Below are positions 9,085 to 17,638 of a DNA stretch of 64,000 nucleotides, piece after piece. The DNA is from Halorientalis salina (lineage in GTDB: Archaea; Halobacteriota; Halobacteria; Halobacteriales; Haloarculaceae), in assembly GCF_005049285.1 (NCBI RefSeq), contig NZ_SOSC01000013.1, positions 1 through 64,000 of the forward strand, written 5' to 3'. The notes beneath the pieces were generated by a model. It did no database searches and was not told the origin of the DNA. It was given only the letters and a program-made list of their open reading frames with translations. Numbering within the stretch: the stretch's first letter is position 1; the number at the start of each line of letters is the position of its first letter. The position numbers were made by a program, and so were the translations under genes.

Positions 9085-9270
9085 TCACCTGAGTCGGAAG
9101 GTTTGGGGATCCTTCAGTGCGGACATCCGGCTGGTGAGTTTTTGATACAGGGTCGAAGAGAATTGGTCGGTCGCTGTCACGTTCCAGAGACGCAGAGACA
9201 CTTCTTTGAGTGTGAGCGTATCATCCGGACGAAGTCCTCCTGCACGTACTGGTTGGCGCTGATATTGCGT
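9085..9270 (-). pseudogene. Possible frameshifted coding remnant, unknown family
   Basis: On the minus strand, one frame reads NISANQYVQEDFV and a second continues LRPDDTLTLKEVSLRLWNVT and FSSTLYQKLTSRMSALKDPQ before TGA at 9085-9087. The amino-acid composition looks like real protein, and the two pieces join with one frame change, but I do not recognise the family. The rest of 8938-9301 holds the promoter side of the MFS gene and a small palindrome, CCCGAATGTTCGGG, near 9057. Confidence 0.25.
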
Positions 9271-9301
9271 TTTGTTCCCGACGGATGCAAACGAGCGGTA
9301 C

Positions 9302-9559
9302 TCACTCTCCAGTCGTTTCAGTGGGATTTTCGATCGTTACGAGTGGGTGAGCACTCGCCATGTCGTGTTTCAGTGTTACCACCGACGCCGAATCAGATTC
9401 CGATTCCGGAACCGTGATTTCCGTTTGTTTCGTCCCGTCTTCGAGCGCCTTGCATTCGATTGCCACTGCTTCTGGATGGTCGAACTGGCTCACGATCGTA
9501 TCGACCGCTTCTTGGAGTTGCTCCGGCGAAATGTCTGCGTAAGACGAATCAGATCCCAT
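9302..9559 (-). CDS. Small acidic haloarchaeal protein, function unknown
   Basis: 85 aa, start ATG at 9559 (MGSDSSYADISPEQLQEAVD). It is strongly acidic, with an amphipathic helix at 12-27 and alternating beta-like segments after it (AVAIECKAL, QTEITVPES, SVVTLKHDM). The composition fits cytosolic haloarchaeal proteins. No family is recognised and it has no close operon partner. Confidence 0.5.
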   Translation of the reverse strand: MGSDSSYADISPEQLQEAVDTIVSQFDHPEAVAIECKALEDGTKQTEITVPESESDSASVVTLKHDMASAHPLVTIENPTETTGE

Positions 9560-9681
9560 GCGGAACTACTCAACAAAGATGGGGGAGTGTTTTGTGGTCG
9601 CCGCAACTCTACCGCCTGCTGGACCGCCAGAACGCTCGATTTTCCGGTTGTATAGCAGCCAGTGCCGGCTATGACGATTGA

Positions 9682-9782
9682 GTTACCCCTCTGAGACCCA
9701 GTTTCTATTAATAGATTGGCTGTCTTATCTATTTCTCCAACATTGACAGGTTTCAGTGGCCGTGCTGAATACAGGGCGCATA
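9682..9782. repeat. Direct repeat, left copy (pairs with 11748-11848)
   Basis: About 101 bases sharing long words with the right copy, notably CAGTTTCTATTAATA and similar ends (GTTACCCCTCTGAG... and ...TACAG-GCG-AT). The two copies have the same orientation and length and are clearly related but not identical. They bracket the membrane gene and the MNT/HEPN pair. They may be remains of a mobile-element end or the duplicated edges of an inserted segment. Confidence 0.6.
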
Positions 9783-9799
9783 TTCATCAAGCCGTGGGG

Positions 9800-10174
9800 C
9801 TACTGCTCAGCTTGAAAAATAGTCTGAGAAACCGCCCGTATCCCACCGACCATTCCCACCAGTGCCAGCGTGGCACTGATCTGTAACAGCGGGAAATCGA
9901 ATCCAGCAAGCTGGAGGTAGAGGATTACCACTGCCGACGGGATGATAGGGCCGAAGATTGCAATTGACAGTTTCTGGCCTACTTTGTCACGTGCATCGGC
10001 CGCGTTCATCGTCGCTAAAAATCCCCCGACAGTAGTGAGGAGGAATCCACCGAACGCGACGAAGACACCGACTAAACCCAGGATGTTCCCGATCGGTGGG
10101 ACCGGAAACGCCAGAAAGACAGCCAGAAACCCGAAGGTGATTAGAGCGGCTCCGAGTTTTAAATTCTGTCTCAT
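9800..10174 (-). CDS. Four-helix membrane protein, function unknown
   Basis: 124 aa from ATG at 10174. Four hydrophobic segments: LGAALITFGFLAVFLAF, IGNILGLVGVFVAFGGFLL, IAIFGPIIPSAVVILYLQLAG and LQISATLALVGMVGGI. A short charged loop lies between helices 2 and 3 (NAADARDKVGQK). No transporter or enzyme signature is seen. It lies inside the direct-repeat segment, on the same strand as the toxin-antitoxin pair but 288 bases after it. That gap (10175-10462) holds nothing I can support. Confidence 0.5.
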   Translation of the reverse strand: MRQNLKLGAALITFGFLAVFLAFPVPPIGNILGLVGVFVAFGGFLLTTVGGFLATMNAADARDKVGQKLSIAIFGPIIPSAVVILYLQLAGFDFPLLQISATLALVGMVGGIRAVSQTIFQAEQ

Positions 10175-10462
10175 CGAACCATTTCTGGCTTTTATTTTTA
10201 AATCCCTAAGAGGTTTCGAGTGACAACCGAGGAATGCTTGTATTGGCCAATTGGTGACCTCTGTAGCTTGACTAGATCACCATACCAGACCCACACACCG
10301 TGAGCAATTGATTCAGTCTGGTTCGGGCAGATGATCGAAGTTCGAGCGCTGACTACAGCCTCTAAGTCTTGCACGCTACTTGTGTCATCTGTTAGCCATT
10401 CCTCTCATAGACTTCCAATAGTGATCTTATAGCGGTCCATTCGCGTGTTGTCGAACCCCCAC

Positions 10463-10951
10463 TCATTCACAGAGACATTCGTGGCTCTGCGAGGAGCGAC
10501 CAACAACGAAGGCGTGGACCTCCTGTGCAAGCGCAGACATTGCTTCAGCACGCTCGGCAGCGGCGAGGCCGTCCTGATAGTACGTCTTCGCACGATGGTC
10601 GCGCCACAGGTCTGCAAGGTCGTCCGCCATCGACTCCGAAAAGATACCAGCTGCAGCTGCCTCGCGATACACCCCTGGATGCGTTCCCGGCAGGTCATTT
10701 GGCTCCATCGTCCCGCGTTCGAGGAGCCGAAACTCGACCGTTCGCTCTATCGCGACAAATGATGCCTCGATGACGAGCGTGTAATAACCCTGCTCGTGAA
10801 GCGCATCCGCACCGGCGAGTAACCGACACGCTTTCCGGAGCTGGAGAATTGCGGTGTCCGACACGTCGAGTCCGGTCTCGATATCAGTCGGACGGCGGTC
10901 GAACGCGGCTTGAGCGTCATCGAGGAGTTGTTCGATTCGGGTGCTACTCAT
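10463..10951 (-). CDS. HEPN-like partner of MNT nucleotidyltransferase (putative toxin)
   Basis: 162 aa, starting at ATG 10951 (MSSTRIEQLLDDAQ), which overlaps the end of the upstream MNT gene by 8 bases (10944-10951). It is nearly all helical, with LRKACRLLAGADALHEQGYY and LVIEASFVAIERTVEFRLLE as in HEPN proteins. The region WRDHRAKTYYQDGLA occupies the place of the usual R-x4-6-H RNase motif, but the canonical spacing is not obvious. In known MNT-HEPN modules the HEPN protein is an RNase toxin neutralised by AMP-addition from the MNT partner. The assignment rests mainly on gene order, overlap and helix pattern. Confidence 0.6.
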   Translation of the reverse strand: MSSTRIEQLLDDAQAAFDRRPTDIETGLDVSDTAILQLRKACRLLAGADALHEQGYYTLVIEASFVAIERTVEFRLLERGTMEPNDLPGTHPGVYREAAAAGIFSESMADDLADLWRDHRAKTYYQDGLAAAERAEAMSALAQEVHAFVVGRSSQSHECLCE

Positions 10952-11633
10952 CGGCGAACACCGCCTTACGAATCGACTGGAGGCGCTCGTCGCCGACGAT
11001 CGTGATTCCCTCGTCGAATATCTCTCGAAGCTTCGACCCCGCTCGGGTCGCACTGTCGCCAGTCTCGACGTACGGCTCGAACGCGAACCGGTCACCGTCG
11101 AATCGCTGCTCACTCAGGTCGCTCACCACGTCGGTCACGAGTCGACGGGCACTCGTCCGGTCACCCTCGACGACGACGAACAGGTCGATGTCGCTCTGTC
11201 TGTCTGCTTCGCCACGGGCCACGCTGCCGAAGACGACGAGGCCGACGAGTTCATTGACCTCCTCACTTTCCTCGATCTTTCCACGGACCCGCTCGACGAA
11301 CGTCCGTATCGGTTCGTGAAATTCGGCCTGTTCGATCGCGAGTATCGGGTCGTCCTTCTGGAGTCGCTCGGGATCGATGGAGACGTAGTTGCGCTGTGGT
11401 GTCTCACGCACGCGAACGACCCCGAGACTGTCGAGCAGGTCGACGGCCCGCCAGACCGTCGAGCGAGCGGCCCCCGTCGCATCGACCAGTTCAGGGATCG
11501 TGAACTCCGTCTCGTGGGCATCGACGAGGAGACGGAGTATCTCGTCGGCCACACTGATGCGGAACACCTCTGTCTCGCCACCAGTGATGACATCGATGGA
11601 GACCGATGGCTGCTGTTTCATTTCCTCGGACAC
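10944..11633 (-). CDS. Winged-helix/MNT nucleotidyltransferase (putative antitoxin)
   Basis: 229 aa. Residues 30-85 form a winged helix (FTIPELVDATGAARSTVWRA as recognition region). Residues 125-200 carry the minimal nucleotidyltransferase signature GSVARG (136-141) ... SDIDL (147-151), with both catalytic aspartates present (D148, D150). In MNT-HEPN systems this enzyme AMPylates and silences the HEPN toxin; the DNA-binding domain suggests it also represses its own promoter. It is first in a two-gene leftward operon and overlaps the toxin start by 8 bases. Confidence 0.8.
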   Translation of the reverse strand: MSEEMKQQPSVSIDVITGGETEVFRISVADEILRLLVDAHETEFTIPELVDATGAARSTVWRAVDLLDSLGVVRVRETPQRNYVSIDPERLQKDDPILAIEQAEFHEPIRTFVERVRGKIEESEEVNELVGLVVFGSVARGEADRQSDIDLFVVVEGDRTSARRLVTDVVSDLSEQRFDGDRFAFEPYVETGDSATRAGSKLREIFDEGITIVGDERLQSIRKAVFADE

Positions 11634-11747
11634 TGTCTGAATATACGAAACGAGGTATAAAAAGAGTTGTGTGGAGCGGGGCTGGTGGCGGAACGGATTG
11701 CTTTTCAGCCACGAACAGGAACGTGCAAATGGTGGCAGTGACGAACA

Positions 11748-11848
11748 GTTACCCCCTCTGAGCCCCAGTTTCTATTAATATTTTGTTGGTCTTGGCGAAT
11801 TCTCAAACAGTTACTGGTACCAGTGGCCATACTGCATACAGAGCGTAT
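11748..11848. repeat. Direct repeat, right copy (pairs with 9682-9782)
   Basis: This 101-base copy begins GTTACCCCCTCTGAGCC and ends ATACAGAGCGTAT. It lies just upstream of the MNT gene, so it could also contain or disrupt that operon's promoter. See the left copy for the comparison. Confidence 0.6.
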
Positions 11849-11879
11849 CTCGGCCACATCCGGGATTCAGGTAGACCGG

Positions 11880-12032
11880 TTAATCATCATCGGCAGTGTA
11901 TGCACCGTCGCGACGTTTGATTCGTGCGACGACGAGACGCTGGTCGCCCCGTTTGAACGTTACTGAGACACGAAACTCTCCGATTCGTATCTTCTTATCC
12001 AATGAACGAACAGGGTCTGGCGAGAGTTCGGT
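11880..12032 (-). pseudogene. RelE/ParE-type toxin C-terminal fragment
   Basis: The minus-strand frame ending TAA at 11880 reads ELSPDPVRSLDKKIRIGEF then RVSVTFKRGDQRLVVARIKR and RDGAY. This resembles the C-terminal half of RelE-superfamily toxins (K-RIGDYRV---------V--VGHR--VY). The N-terminal half is missing: upstream lies an origin repeat (12069-12090), whose translation merely keeps the frame open. It is a truncated toxin beside the origin; family membership is inferred from about 45 residues. Confidence 0.4.
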
Positions 12033-12068
12033 GAGTCGGACGACCATCGTCGACCAGCAGGTCCGGTT

Positions 12069-12392
12069 ACACATCGATAGAGGGGTGTGTACGACTAGGG
12101 GATTCCAGCGAAACACATCGATAGAGGTGTGTGGCTACTGTCTCAGCGATCAGAGCTGTCGAACTAGACGCACCAAGAGACACTGCGACGCGTCAAAACA
12201 CAGGGAAAGCAAGAGGCGGTGTAATATCGTTGTTTGAGCGGCTCACTAGCCAGATTACATTTCGATAGAGGTGTGTCTCGGACAGCCGACGTTGGGCCAC
12301 GGTTCGGTTGATCTGCAACTGGTCTGGCTTGTCAGGAGAGGGTACTGAAAGCAGTGAGAGACGATCTCAGATACACATCGATAGAGGGGTGT
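12069..12392 (+). repeat. Four origin recognition repeats, orc1 downstream side
   Basis: Four copies of ACACATCGATAGAGGGGTGT or its AGAGGTGTGT variant, all in the same orientation: 12069-12090, 12113-12132, 12257-12276 (one change, ACATTTCGATAG) and 12373-12392. The last sits 20 bases from the orc1 stop. They match the five copies on the other side of the gene and are presumed Orc1/Cdc6 binding sites. Confidence 0.85.
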
Positions 12393-12412
12393 CCGTAGGC
12401 AAGGCGACGTCC

Positions 12413-13906
12413 TCACGTTTCGTTGTGGATCTGGGCGCGAACCACCGACTGGACTTCCTCCGCGGAGACCATCTCGATTCGTGAATCCTCACGGAGCGTA
12501 TCGAGGATCGTATCCGGTCGCTCAGCGAACTGGAACTCCAGGAACATCCCGGAACTCGGCCCGTGACTCCGGCGTTCGAAATCGACCAGCGAGTACGTGG
12601 TCAGCTCTTTCATCTTGTTGACGTAGGTCTCCTGGTGATACTGGTCGGCACCGATCGCGTCGGTCAGGTACTGGTAGACGCGATAGCCGGTCGTGCTCCG
12701 AGCGGTGCCATCCGAGGTTTCGTCGGCCACCGTCGCAGTCGCATACAGACAGAGCTTCTTTTGCGTGCTGATCCCGCGGACGACTTCGAGAACGCGGTTC
12801 TTCTCAACTTTCGCCTGCGCGTCGCGCACGTGTTCCTCACGGACGGAGGGATCGCCTTCTCGTTCGGCCAGTTCGCCAGCAACACGGATAAGATCGATCG
12901 CTTTCCTGGCGTCACCGTGCGTCTGGGCGGCGAACGCGGCCGCGAGCGGAATGACGTCGTCGCTGAGCACGCCATCGTAAAACGCGTCGTGGCGTCGACG
13001 GAGAATCGCCTTCAACTGGTTCGCGTCGTAGTCGTCGAAGTGGACGTCTTCCGGTGTGAACGAACTGAGAGCGCGGCTCCCCACGGACTCCATCATCTTC
13101 GTATCGTTCGAGATGGCCACGACCGAGATATGTGCCGTCAGATCGTCGAGCGCCCCGGAGCGTGACAGCTGATAGAGGAGCCGCGAGAAGGCAGGCTCCT
13201 GTTTGTCTCGGCGGCCGACGAGCATGTCGAGTTCGTCTAACACGAAGACGACGGAGTCGAAGTGCTCGTTGACGATCCGGTAGAGTTCGTCCCACTTCTC
13301 TTTGGTCGCGACGCCGTGTTTCGGGACCTGAACCTCGACGCCGGCCTCGTCGGCGGCCTGTTGCGCGAGTTCGTAAATCGCGATCCCGAGCGTGTCGAGA
13401 TCCTGGCAGTTGACCTCGATCGTTCCGAACCGAATATCGCGTTGCTGACAGATCTGCGTGATGTTCTTACAGACGGCTTTCGTGATGAGGGATTTGCCCG
13501 TCCCGGAGGGGCCATACAGGAAGAGGTTCGGCGGCCGGTTGTCGCCGAGCGCGACGCGAAGCATCTTCGTGACTTCCTGGAGTTGTTTGTCACGACCGAC
13601 GATCCGGTCCTCTTCGACGACGTAGTTCGGGTCGAGGAGCGACCGGTCACGGATCAGGCCGTCCTGTTCGTCGAATTCGAGCAGCATCTCCTCGATCGAT
13701 CCCGACTCGTCGTCATCCGGTTGGTCCGTCAGCGACTCCGAGGAAGCCGACGTCGGACTCGCTTCGTCGGGAAGTGTAGACTGTGTATCCTGAGCGTCGG
13801 AATCGTGAGAATCCAGGGGAGGGTCAGCCTCCGCCACTCCCTCGGTATCCGAGGACTCCGAACTGTCCCTGGACGCCTCGGAGTCGTCAGTATCCATATC
13901 GGGCAC
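12413..13906 (-). CDS. orc1: Orc1/Cdc6 replication initiator
   Basis: 497 aa. A long acidic, serine-rich tail (1-70) precedes the AAA+ ATPase. Walker A GPSGTGKS is at 132-139, Walker B VVFVLDELDML at 219-229, followed by sensor-type SVVAISND. A winged-helix domain fills about 400-497 (YQYLTDAIGADQYHQETYVN, MVSAEEVQSVVRAQ). It binds origin repeats in its ATP form and loads the MCM helicase. Nine matching repeats flank the gene. The start MPDMDTDDSE at 13906 could alternatively be the ATG nine bases on. The unusually long acidic N-terminus is not part of the AAA+ core. Confidence 0.93.
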   Translation of the reverse strand: MPDMDTDDSEASRDSSESSDTEGVAEADPPLDSHDSDAQDTQSTLPDEASPTSASSESLTDQPDDDESGSIEEMLLEFDEQDGLIRDRSLLDPNYVVEEDRIVGRDKQLQEVTKMLRVALGDNRPPNLFLYGPSGTGKSLITKAVCKNITQICQQRDIRFGTIEVNCQDLDTLGIAIYELAQQAADEAGVEVQVPKHGVATKEKWDELYRIVNEHFDSVVFVLDELDMLVGRRDKQEPAFSRLLYQLSRSGALDDLTAHISVVAISNDTKMMESVGSRALSSFTPEDVHFDDYDANQLKAILRRRHDAFYDGVLSDDVIPLAAAFAAQTHGDARKAIDLIRVAGELAEREGDPSVREEHVRDAQAKVEKNRVLEVVRGISTQKKLCLYATATVADETSDGTARSTTGYRVYQYLTDAIGADQYHQETYVNKMKELTTYSLVDFERRSHGPSSGMFLEFQFAERPDTILDTLREDSRIEMVSAEEVQSVVRAQIHNET

Positions 13907-13933
13907 CAGACAGCGAGGAATAAAAAGTGTTCC

Positions 13934-14290
13934 CCCACCTCTATCGAAGTGTGATTGGAACAGTGATTGCCTATCTCGTCCGTTAAGATGTATTTCAGAG
14001 GAGCATCACCGCCGAACCGGGGACTAGTGACGATGTGTTCCGACCCGCAGCACATGAAATTTGGCGGGGTACACAGACACCCCTCTATCGATGTGTTCGA
14101 GCAGGGGGAGAGGGAGGGGGAGGGGGGAGTGATCGTCCCGATGGGATACCGGTGGAGAACGCTTGTACCTAGAAAACAGCGGTGTAACGTAGTGTAGCTT
14201 CGATTGAGGAAAAGAAGTGAAAGTCGCTCCTTCCTCTTTCTTCTTCTAGCTTTCTAGAACAAACACTCACACACACCTCTATCGATGTGT
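13934..14290 (-). repeat. Three inverted origin recognition repeats, orc1 upstream side
   Basis: Three copies in the opposite orientation to those downstream of orc1: about 13934-13953 (one mismatch, CTATCGAAGTGTG), 14077-14096 and 14271-14290. The last is followed at once by a second GATGTGTTC and a degenerate ACACCTCTCGACCGATT. Confidence 0.85.
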
Positions 14291-14720
14291 TCGATGTGTT
14301 CTGAACACCTCTCGACCGATTTCTCCTCGACTGCTGGCTTTCCTCTCATTCCGTGGTTAGCTCCATCCCCTAAATCGGCTAAATACGGCTGTATTCACTC
14401 CTCTATTGCAGATGGCTCTCCTCGGTGAGAACGCGAGCCCTTTGAGACGGTTGCATTTCCCCACTACACCGATACGCTGGGAACACATCGATAGAGGGGT
14501 GTCTGTGTGTCCAGCTGACGGGCATGGTTGACCGTCCGCTGAATTGCTCGTTCCTTTCGTCCCGAGTGTGGACCGATTCGACCGATCAACCCACATCGAT
14601 ACCGTTCGCTGCTTGGGTGCAAAACACATCGATAGAGGTGTGTCTAGGCGGCCGTCAACGATCCACATGTGTCGTGTCGAGGGTGCTGTCCATCGGATTC
14701 GTCGCGCGTGTCCTCGTCCC
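13954..14720. other. Candidate replication origin (oriC-type region)
   Basis: 767 bases without a gene, between orc1 and a hydrolase gene. Inverted repeats up to 14290 and direct-orientation repeats from 14483 face each other across about 190 bases (14291-14482). That stretch contains the AT-richer text CTAAATCGGCTAAATACGGC and is the natural place for duplex unwinding. A G-tract (GGGGGAGAGGGAGGGGGAGG) lies at 14105-14124. Flanking inverted repeats around an AT-rich core beside an initiator gene is the known haloarchaeal origin plan. Confidence 0.8.
14483..14643 (+). repeat. Two direct-orientation origin recognition repeats
   Basis: Copies at 14483-14502 (AGAGGGGTGT form) and 14624-14643 (AGAGGTGTGT form). 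A half site, CCACATCGATACC, occurs at 14591-14603. Both face the inverted trio across the candidate unwinding region. Confidence 0.85.
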
Positions 14721-16502
14721 CTAGCGCGTTCGATTACGCCCTTCTTCGGGGAACGTGTTCCTGCTCGGAATCATGGACGTCTCGCAGTACGCCTCGCCGG
14801 CCGAGTAGTCGACGCCTGGCTGGATGAACGGATACGGCCCGTCTGCGGGCGTGTTCTGGGCTCGGCCGCCATCGTCGGCGCTCTCGATCAGCCCCATCAC
14901 CTCGTAGTCGACCGGCGAGTGTTCCTCGAGATACTCGACGATGACATCGACTGGTATCGTCCGGTCGTCGACCTCGACGTCCTGGAACGGGAACCCGCAG
15001 TTGCCAAGGTCGCGTTCGGGATCACCAGGCCGGCGGAACGTCGCCACCGAGTACGTCTCCTCCGGGTCGACCGTCTCGCCGTCGATCTGCATCTCGACGA
15101 GGCGACGGTCGCGCTTCGCGGTCGGATCGACGGTCACCTCGACGTTCGAGGAGAAGTTCCGGACGCGGCCGTCCTCCTGGTCGTAGGGGTACGGCGTGAA
15201 GTTGTCCTCGAGGAACTCCTCCATGTGGTTCGTGAGTTGCTGTCCGTACGCCACACCGCGGGCGACGGGCGTCGTCATCGGGAAGAACGTGTACAGTTCG
15301 CCGAGCGTGATGTCGCCCGGTGGCACGGCAGTCCCATACCGGAACCCGTGCGAGACGGCGAGGTCCGTGTCGAAATGCGCCCGCAGTGCGTCGTTGAACA
15401 GCGTGTTCCACGCGCTTTCGAGGAACGACTGCCGGTAGAGTGGTTTTTTCGTCTGGCCGACGACCGTATCCAGCGGACGGTCGAGCGTGCCTGCCCCTCG
15501 CTCGAATTCCGTGTCGTCCTCGAAGAAGGGCGCCCGTACGGCTTCGACTGTCTTCGCCGCATCGGCGTCCGGTTCCGGCGTGTGCTCGCCCTCCTCGGTC
15601 AGACAGTAGAGGTAGTGACGGAACTGTATCTCCCCGTCTCGAACTCGGAGGTCCACGCGGCCGAGCGCCTCGCCCATGCCGGACTCGACGACCACGGTTT
15701 CGGTCTCCTCGACGACGATCGGGTCGTAGGTGTACTCGTGGGTGTGCGCGCTGAACATTACGTCCACGCTCACACAGTCCTTGGCGGCTTGGACCATCCA
15801 CGGGAGGCCGATCTCGGTGACCGCGACCACGACGTCCGCGCCGTCCTCGCGGGCAGCCTGTGCGGACTCCTCGAGGAGTGCGGGGTGTTTGCCGAAGCGG
15901 TACTTCCCCTCGGAGAACGCGGGCGCCATGCGGTCGACGTAGACGTTCGTCATCCCGACGACGCCCACGGAAAGTCCACCGACGTCGAGGATCCGGTACG
16001 CGTCGTACAACCGCTCGTCGGTCTCCCAATCGTAGAGGTTGTTCGCGAGAATCGGGGCGTCGAGTGAGTCCATCAGTTCCACGAAGTTGCCGTCCTCGGC
16101 GGCTTCGTTCGAGTAGTCCCAGTTGCCGGGGACGTAGATGTCGGGCGCGACGTGTTCGTTGATCGGGTCGAGCATCGCTCGTCCGTCGGTGTAGGTGGTC
16201 TCGGCGGAGCCGTGGAACGTGTCCCCGCTCATGAGCGTACAGATGTTCTCCTGCTCGCGGAGCTCGTCGAGTTTAGCTGCGAGCAGGGGGATCCCGCCGC
16301 CGCGCTCGATGACGTGGTCGTCGTCTCCGAAGTTGAAGTCCGGCTTCGACGTCGGGTTGTCGTAGTAGACCTGATCGCGCGGCGTTAGCTGCCCGTGGAG
16401 GTCGCTGACGTGTCCGAAGACTACGTCGGGATCGCCCGTGGCGTCGCTGGTCGGCTCACCATCGAGGGACGTCCACTTACCGAGTGCCGTGTGCTCGTTC
16501 AT
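14721..16502 (-). CDS. SoxB/5'-nucleotidase-like metallophosphoesterase
   Basis: 593 aa, no clear signal peptide. The N-terminal calcineurin-like domain has DLHGQ (D34, H36), SGDTFHGS (D94), PGNWDY (N127) and AHTHEYT (H253, H255). The family's usual LSHxG histidine is replaced by T-E230-I-G, and the GNH(E/D) histidine by W128, a pattern closer to SoxB thiosulfohydrolases than to classical 5'-nucleotidases. The C-terminal domain includes HGFRYGTAVPPGDITLGELY, resembling the SoxB/nucleotidase substrate domain. It hydrolyses a phosphate or sulfate-type ester; which one is not settled. A TauE-type exporter gene lies head-to-head with it. Confidence 0.75.
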   Translation of the reverse strand: MNEHTALGKWTSLDGEPTSDATGDPDVVFGHVSDLHGQLTPRDQVYYDNPTSKPDFNFGDDDHVIERGGGIPLLAAKLDELREQENICTLMSGDTFHGSAETTYTDGRAMLDPINEHVAPDIYVPGNWDYSNEAAEDGNFVELMDSLDAPILANNLYDWETDERLYDAYRILDVGGLSVGVVGMTNVYVDRMAPAFSEGKYRFGKHPALLEESAQAAREDGADVVVAVTEIGLPWMVQAAKDCVSVDVMFSAHTHEYTYDPIVVEETETVVVESGMGEALGRVDLRVRDGEIQFRHYLYCLTEEGEHTPEPDADAAKTVEAVRAPFFEDDTEFERGAGTLDRPLDTVVGQTKKPLYRQSFLESAWNTLFNDALRAHFDTDLAVSHGFRYGTAVPPGDITLGELYTFFPMTTPVARGVAYGQQLTNHMEEFLEDNFTPYPYDQEDGRVRNFSSNVEVTVDPTAKRDRRLVEMQIDGETVDPEETYSVATFRRPGDPERDLGNCGFPFQDVEVDDRTIPVDVIVEYLEEHSPVDYEVMGLIESADDGGRAQNTPADGPYPFIQPGVDYSAGEAYCETSMIPSRNTFPEEGRNRTR

Positions 16503-16771
16503 CGTGATAGCACATGGTTACACGTTCCATCCGGTCGTGGCTTGTGCCTACTATGCGAAACACTGCAACAATCCATCTGCTGACGCCGTCTTCTAGAAGA
16601 CCGCCCTCCAGTCCGAGACCCACACTCCCGAGTTGGACACACGAACTCGAGCCCGACCCGACAGCGTTCACGAACCGTGGCCGGGGATGTCTCTCGTCGG
16701 CCGTCGACTGCAATTACGCTTAGGTACAACGGCGTGATAGTTGCTACCGAGATGCACCCCCTGACTCGTTC

Positions 16772-17572
16772 ATGGAGCCGGTATCGATGACGAGCGACTG
16801 GGTAACGACGGGGTTGTCTGCGGTCGTCATCCTCGTCGCGGCCGCCGTTCACGGTATTGCTGGGTTCGGCTTCGCGCAGGTGTCGATGGGAGTGATGCCG
16901 CTGTTTCGGTCACCCTCGAGCGCGTCGATTATCTTCACGGCAACGGCGGTGGTGGCCAACGCCCGCGTCTGGTGGAGCGTCCGCAACGCCTTCGACTGGG
17001 AGAAGTGGATCGTCCCCGTCGGTGGTCTCGTCGTCGGGATGCCCCTCGGCATCTTCGTGTTCGATCGGTTCAACGCGGCACAGATGCGCGTCGCCATCGG
17101 GGCGGTGCTCGTGCTGGCTGTCATAGTCGTCGGTGCGACCCAGCAACTCGATGTCGTCACGGACTGGATCGAGGAAAAGGACTACAGGCCGGGGAAGATC
17201 GTCGGCGCGACGGCTGGGCTTCTCGCTGGGATTCTCGGCGGCGCCGTCGCTGTTCCTGGCCCGCCAATGATCGTCTACGGGGCCTTCATGTCGGCGAGCG
17301 GGTTCTGGAGCGACGAGGAGATGAAGGCCACGTTCACCGCCTTCTTCGGGACGCTCATGCTGTATCGGCTGGGGAGTCTTACCTACACGGGAGCCGTGAC
17401 GACGCCACTGATGATCGAGGCTGCCGTCGCCGTTCCGATGGTGTTCGTCGGTGCCTGGGTTGGCGTGTACATCTTCGACCACATCCCGGAGCGCATCTTC
17501 CAGTGGCTTGTGCTGGCGCTACTGGCCGTGAACGCGTTTGTCCTCCTGTTCACGGCAGTCCCGGAACTATAA
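16772..17572 (+). CDS. TauE/SafE-family sulfite or organosulfonate exporter
   Basis: 266 aa with about eight hydrophobic helices in two repeated halves: AAAVHGIAGFGFAQVSMGVM near the start and AGLLAGILGGAVAVPGPPMI in the middle, the family's repeated G-x-x-G-G/F-G pattern. MTSDW at 16787 is an alternative start. Known relatives move sulfite, sulfoacetate or similar anions across the cytoplasmic membrane. It is divergent from the SoxB-like gene across 270 bases that hold nothing else recognisable. That neighbour makes a sulfur-anion role plausible but unproved. Confidence 0.8.
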   Translation: MEPVSMTSDWVTTGLSAVVILVAAAVHGIAGFGFAQVSMGVMPLFRSPSSASIIFTATAVVANARVWWSVRNAFDWEKWIVPVGGLVVGMPLGIFVFDRFNAAQMRVAIGAVLVLAVIVVGATQQLDVVTDWIEEKDYRPGKIVGATAGLLAGILGGAVAVPGPPMIVYGAFMSASGFWSDEEMKATFTAFFGTLMLYRLGSLTYTGAVTTPLMIEAAVAVPMVFVGAWVGVYIFDHIPERIFQWLVLALLAVNAFVLLFTAVPEL

Positions 17573-17586
17573 GAGTACTACAAAAG

Positions 17587-17608
17587 CCTCGGGCCACCGC
17601 GCCCGAGG
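17587..17608. terminator. Hairpin between convergent genes
   Basis: CCTCGGGC and GCCCGAGG pair over eight bases around a six-base loop, followed on the plus strand by T-rich TTGTTCACTTGTTCT. It sits between the TauE gene stop (17572) and the end of the leftward cysteine-rich gene (17639), so it could serve both. Confidence 0.6.
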
Positions 17609-17638
17609 TTGTTCACTTGTTCTCTGTTCGGGCGTTGG

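Noticed and set aside
10941-11660. 239-codon plus-strand frame opposite the MNT gene
   Set aside because: The minus strand has the GSVARG...SDIDL signature; the plus frame is a by-product.
12069-14643. CRISPR array
   Set aside because: The repeats are irregularly spaced (24 to over 100 bases), occur in both orientations and flank an orc1 gene; they are origin repeats, and no cas gene is near.
14544-16067. 507-codon plus-strand frame across the SoxB-like gene
   Set aside because: Composition is R/V/H-rich without any domain; the minus strand carries the metallophosphoesterase motifs.
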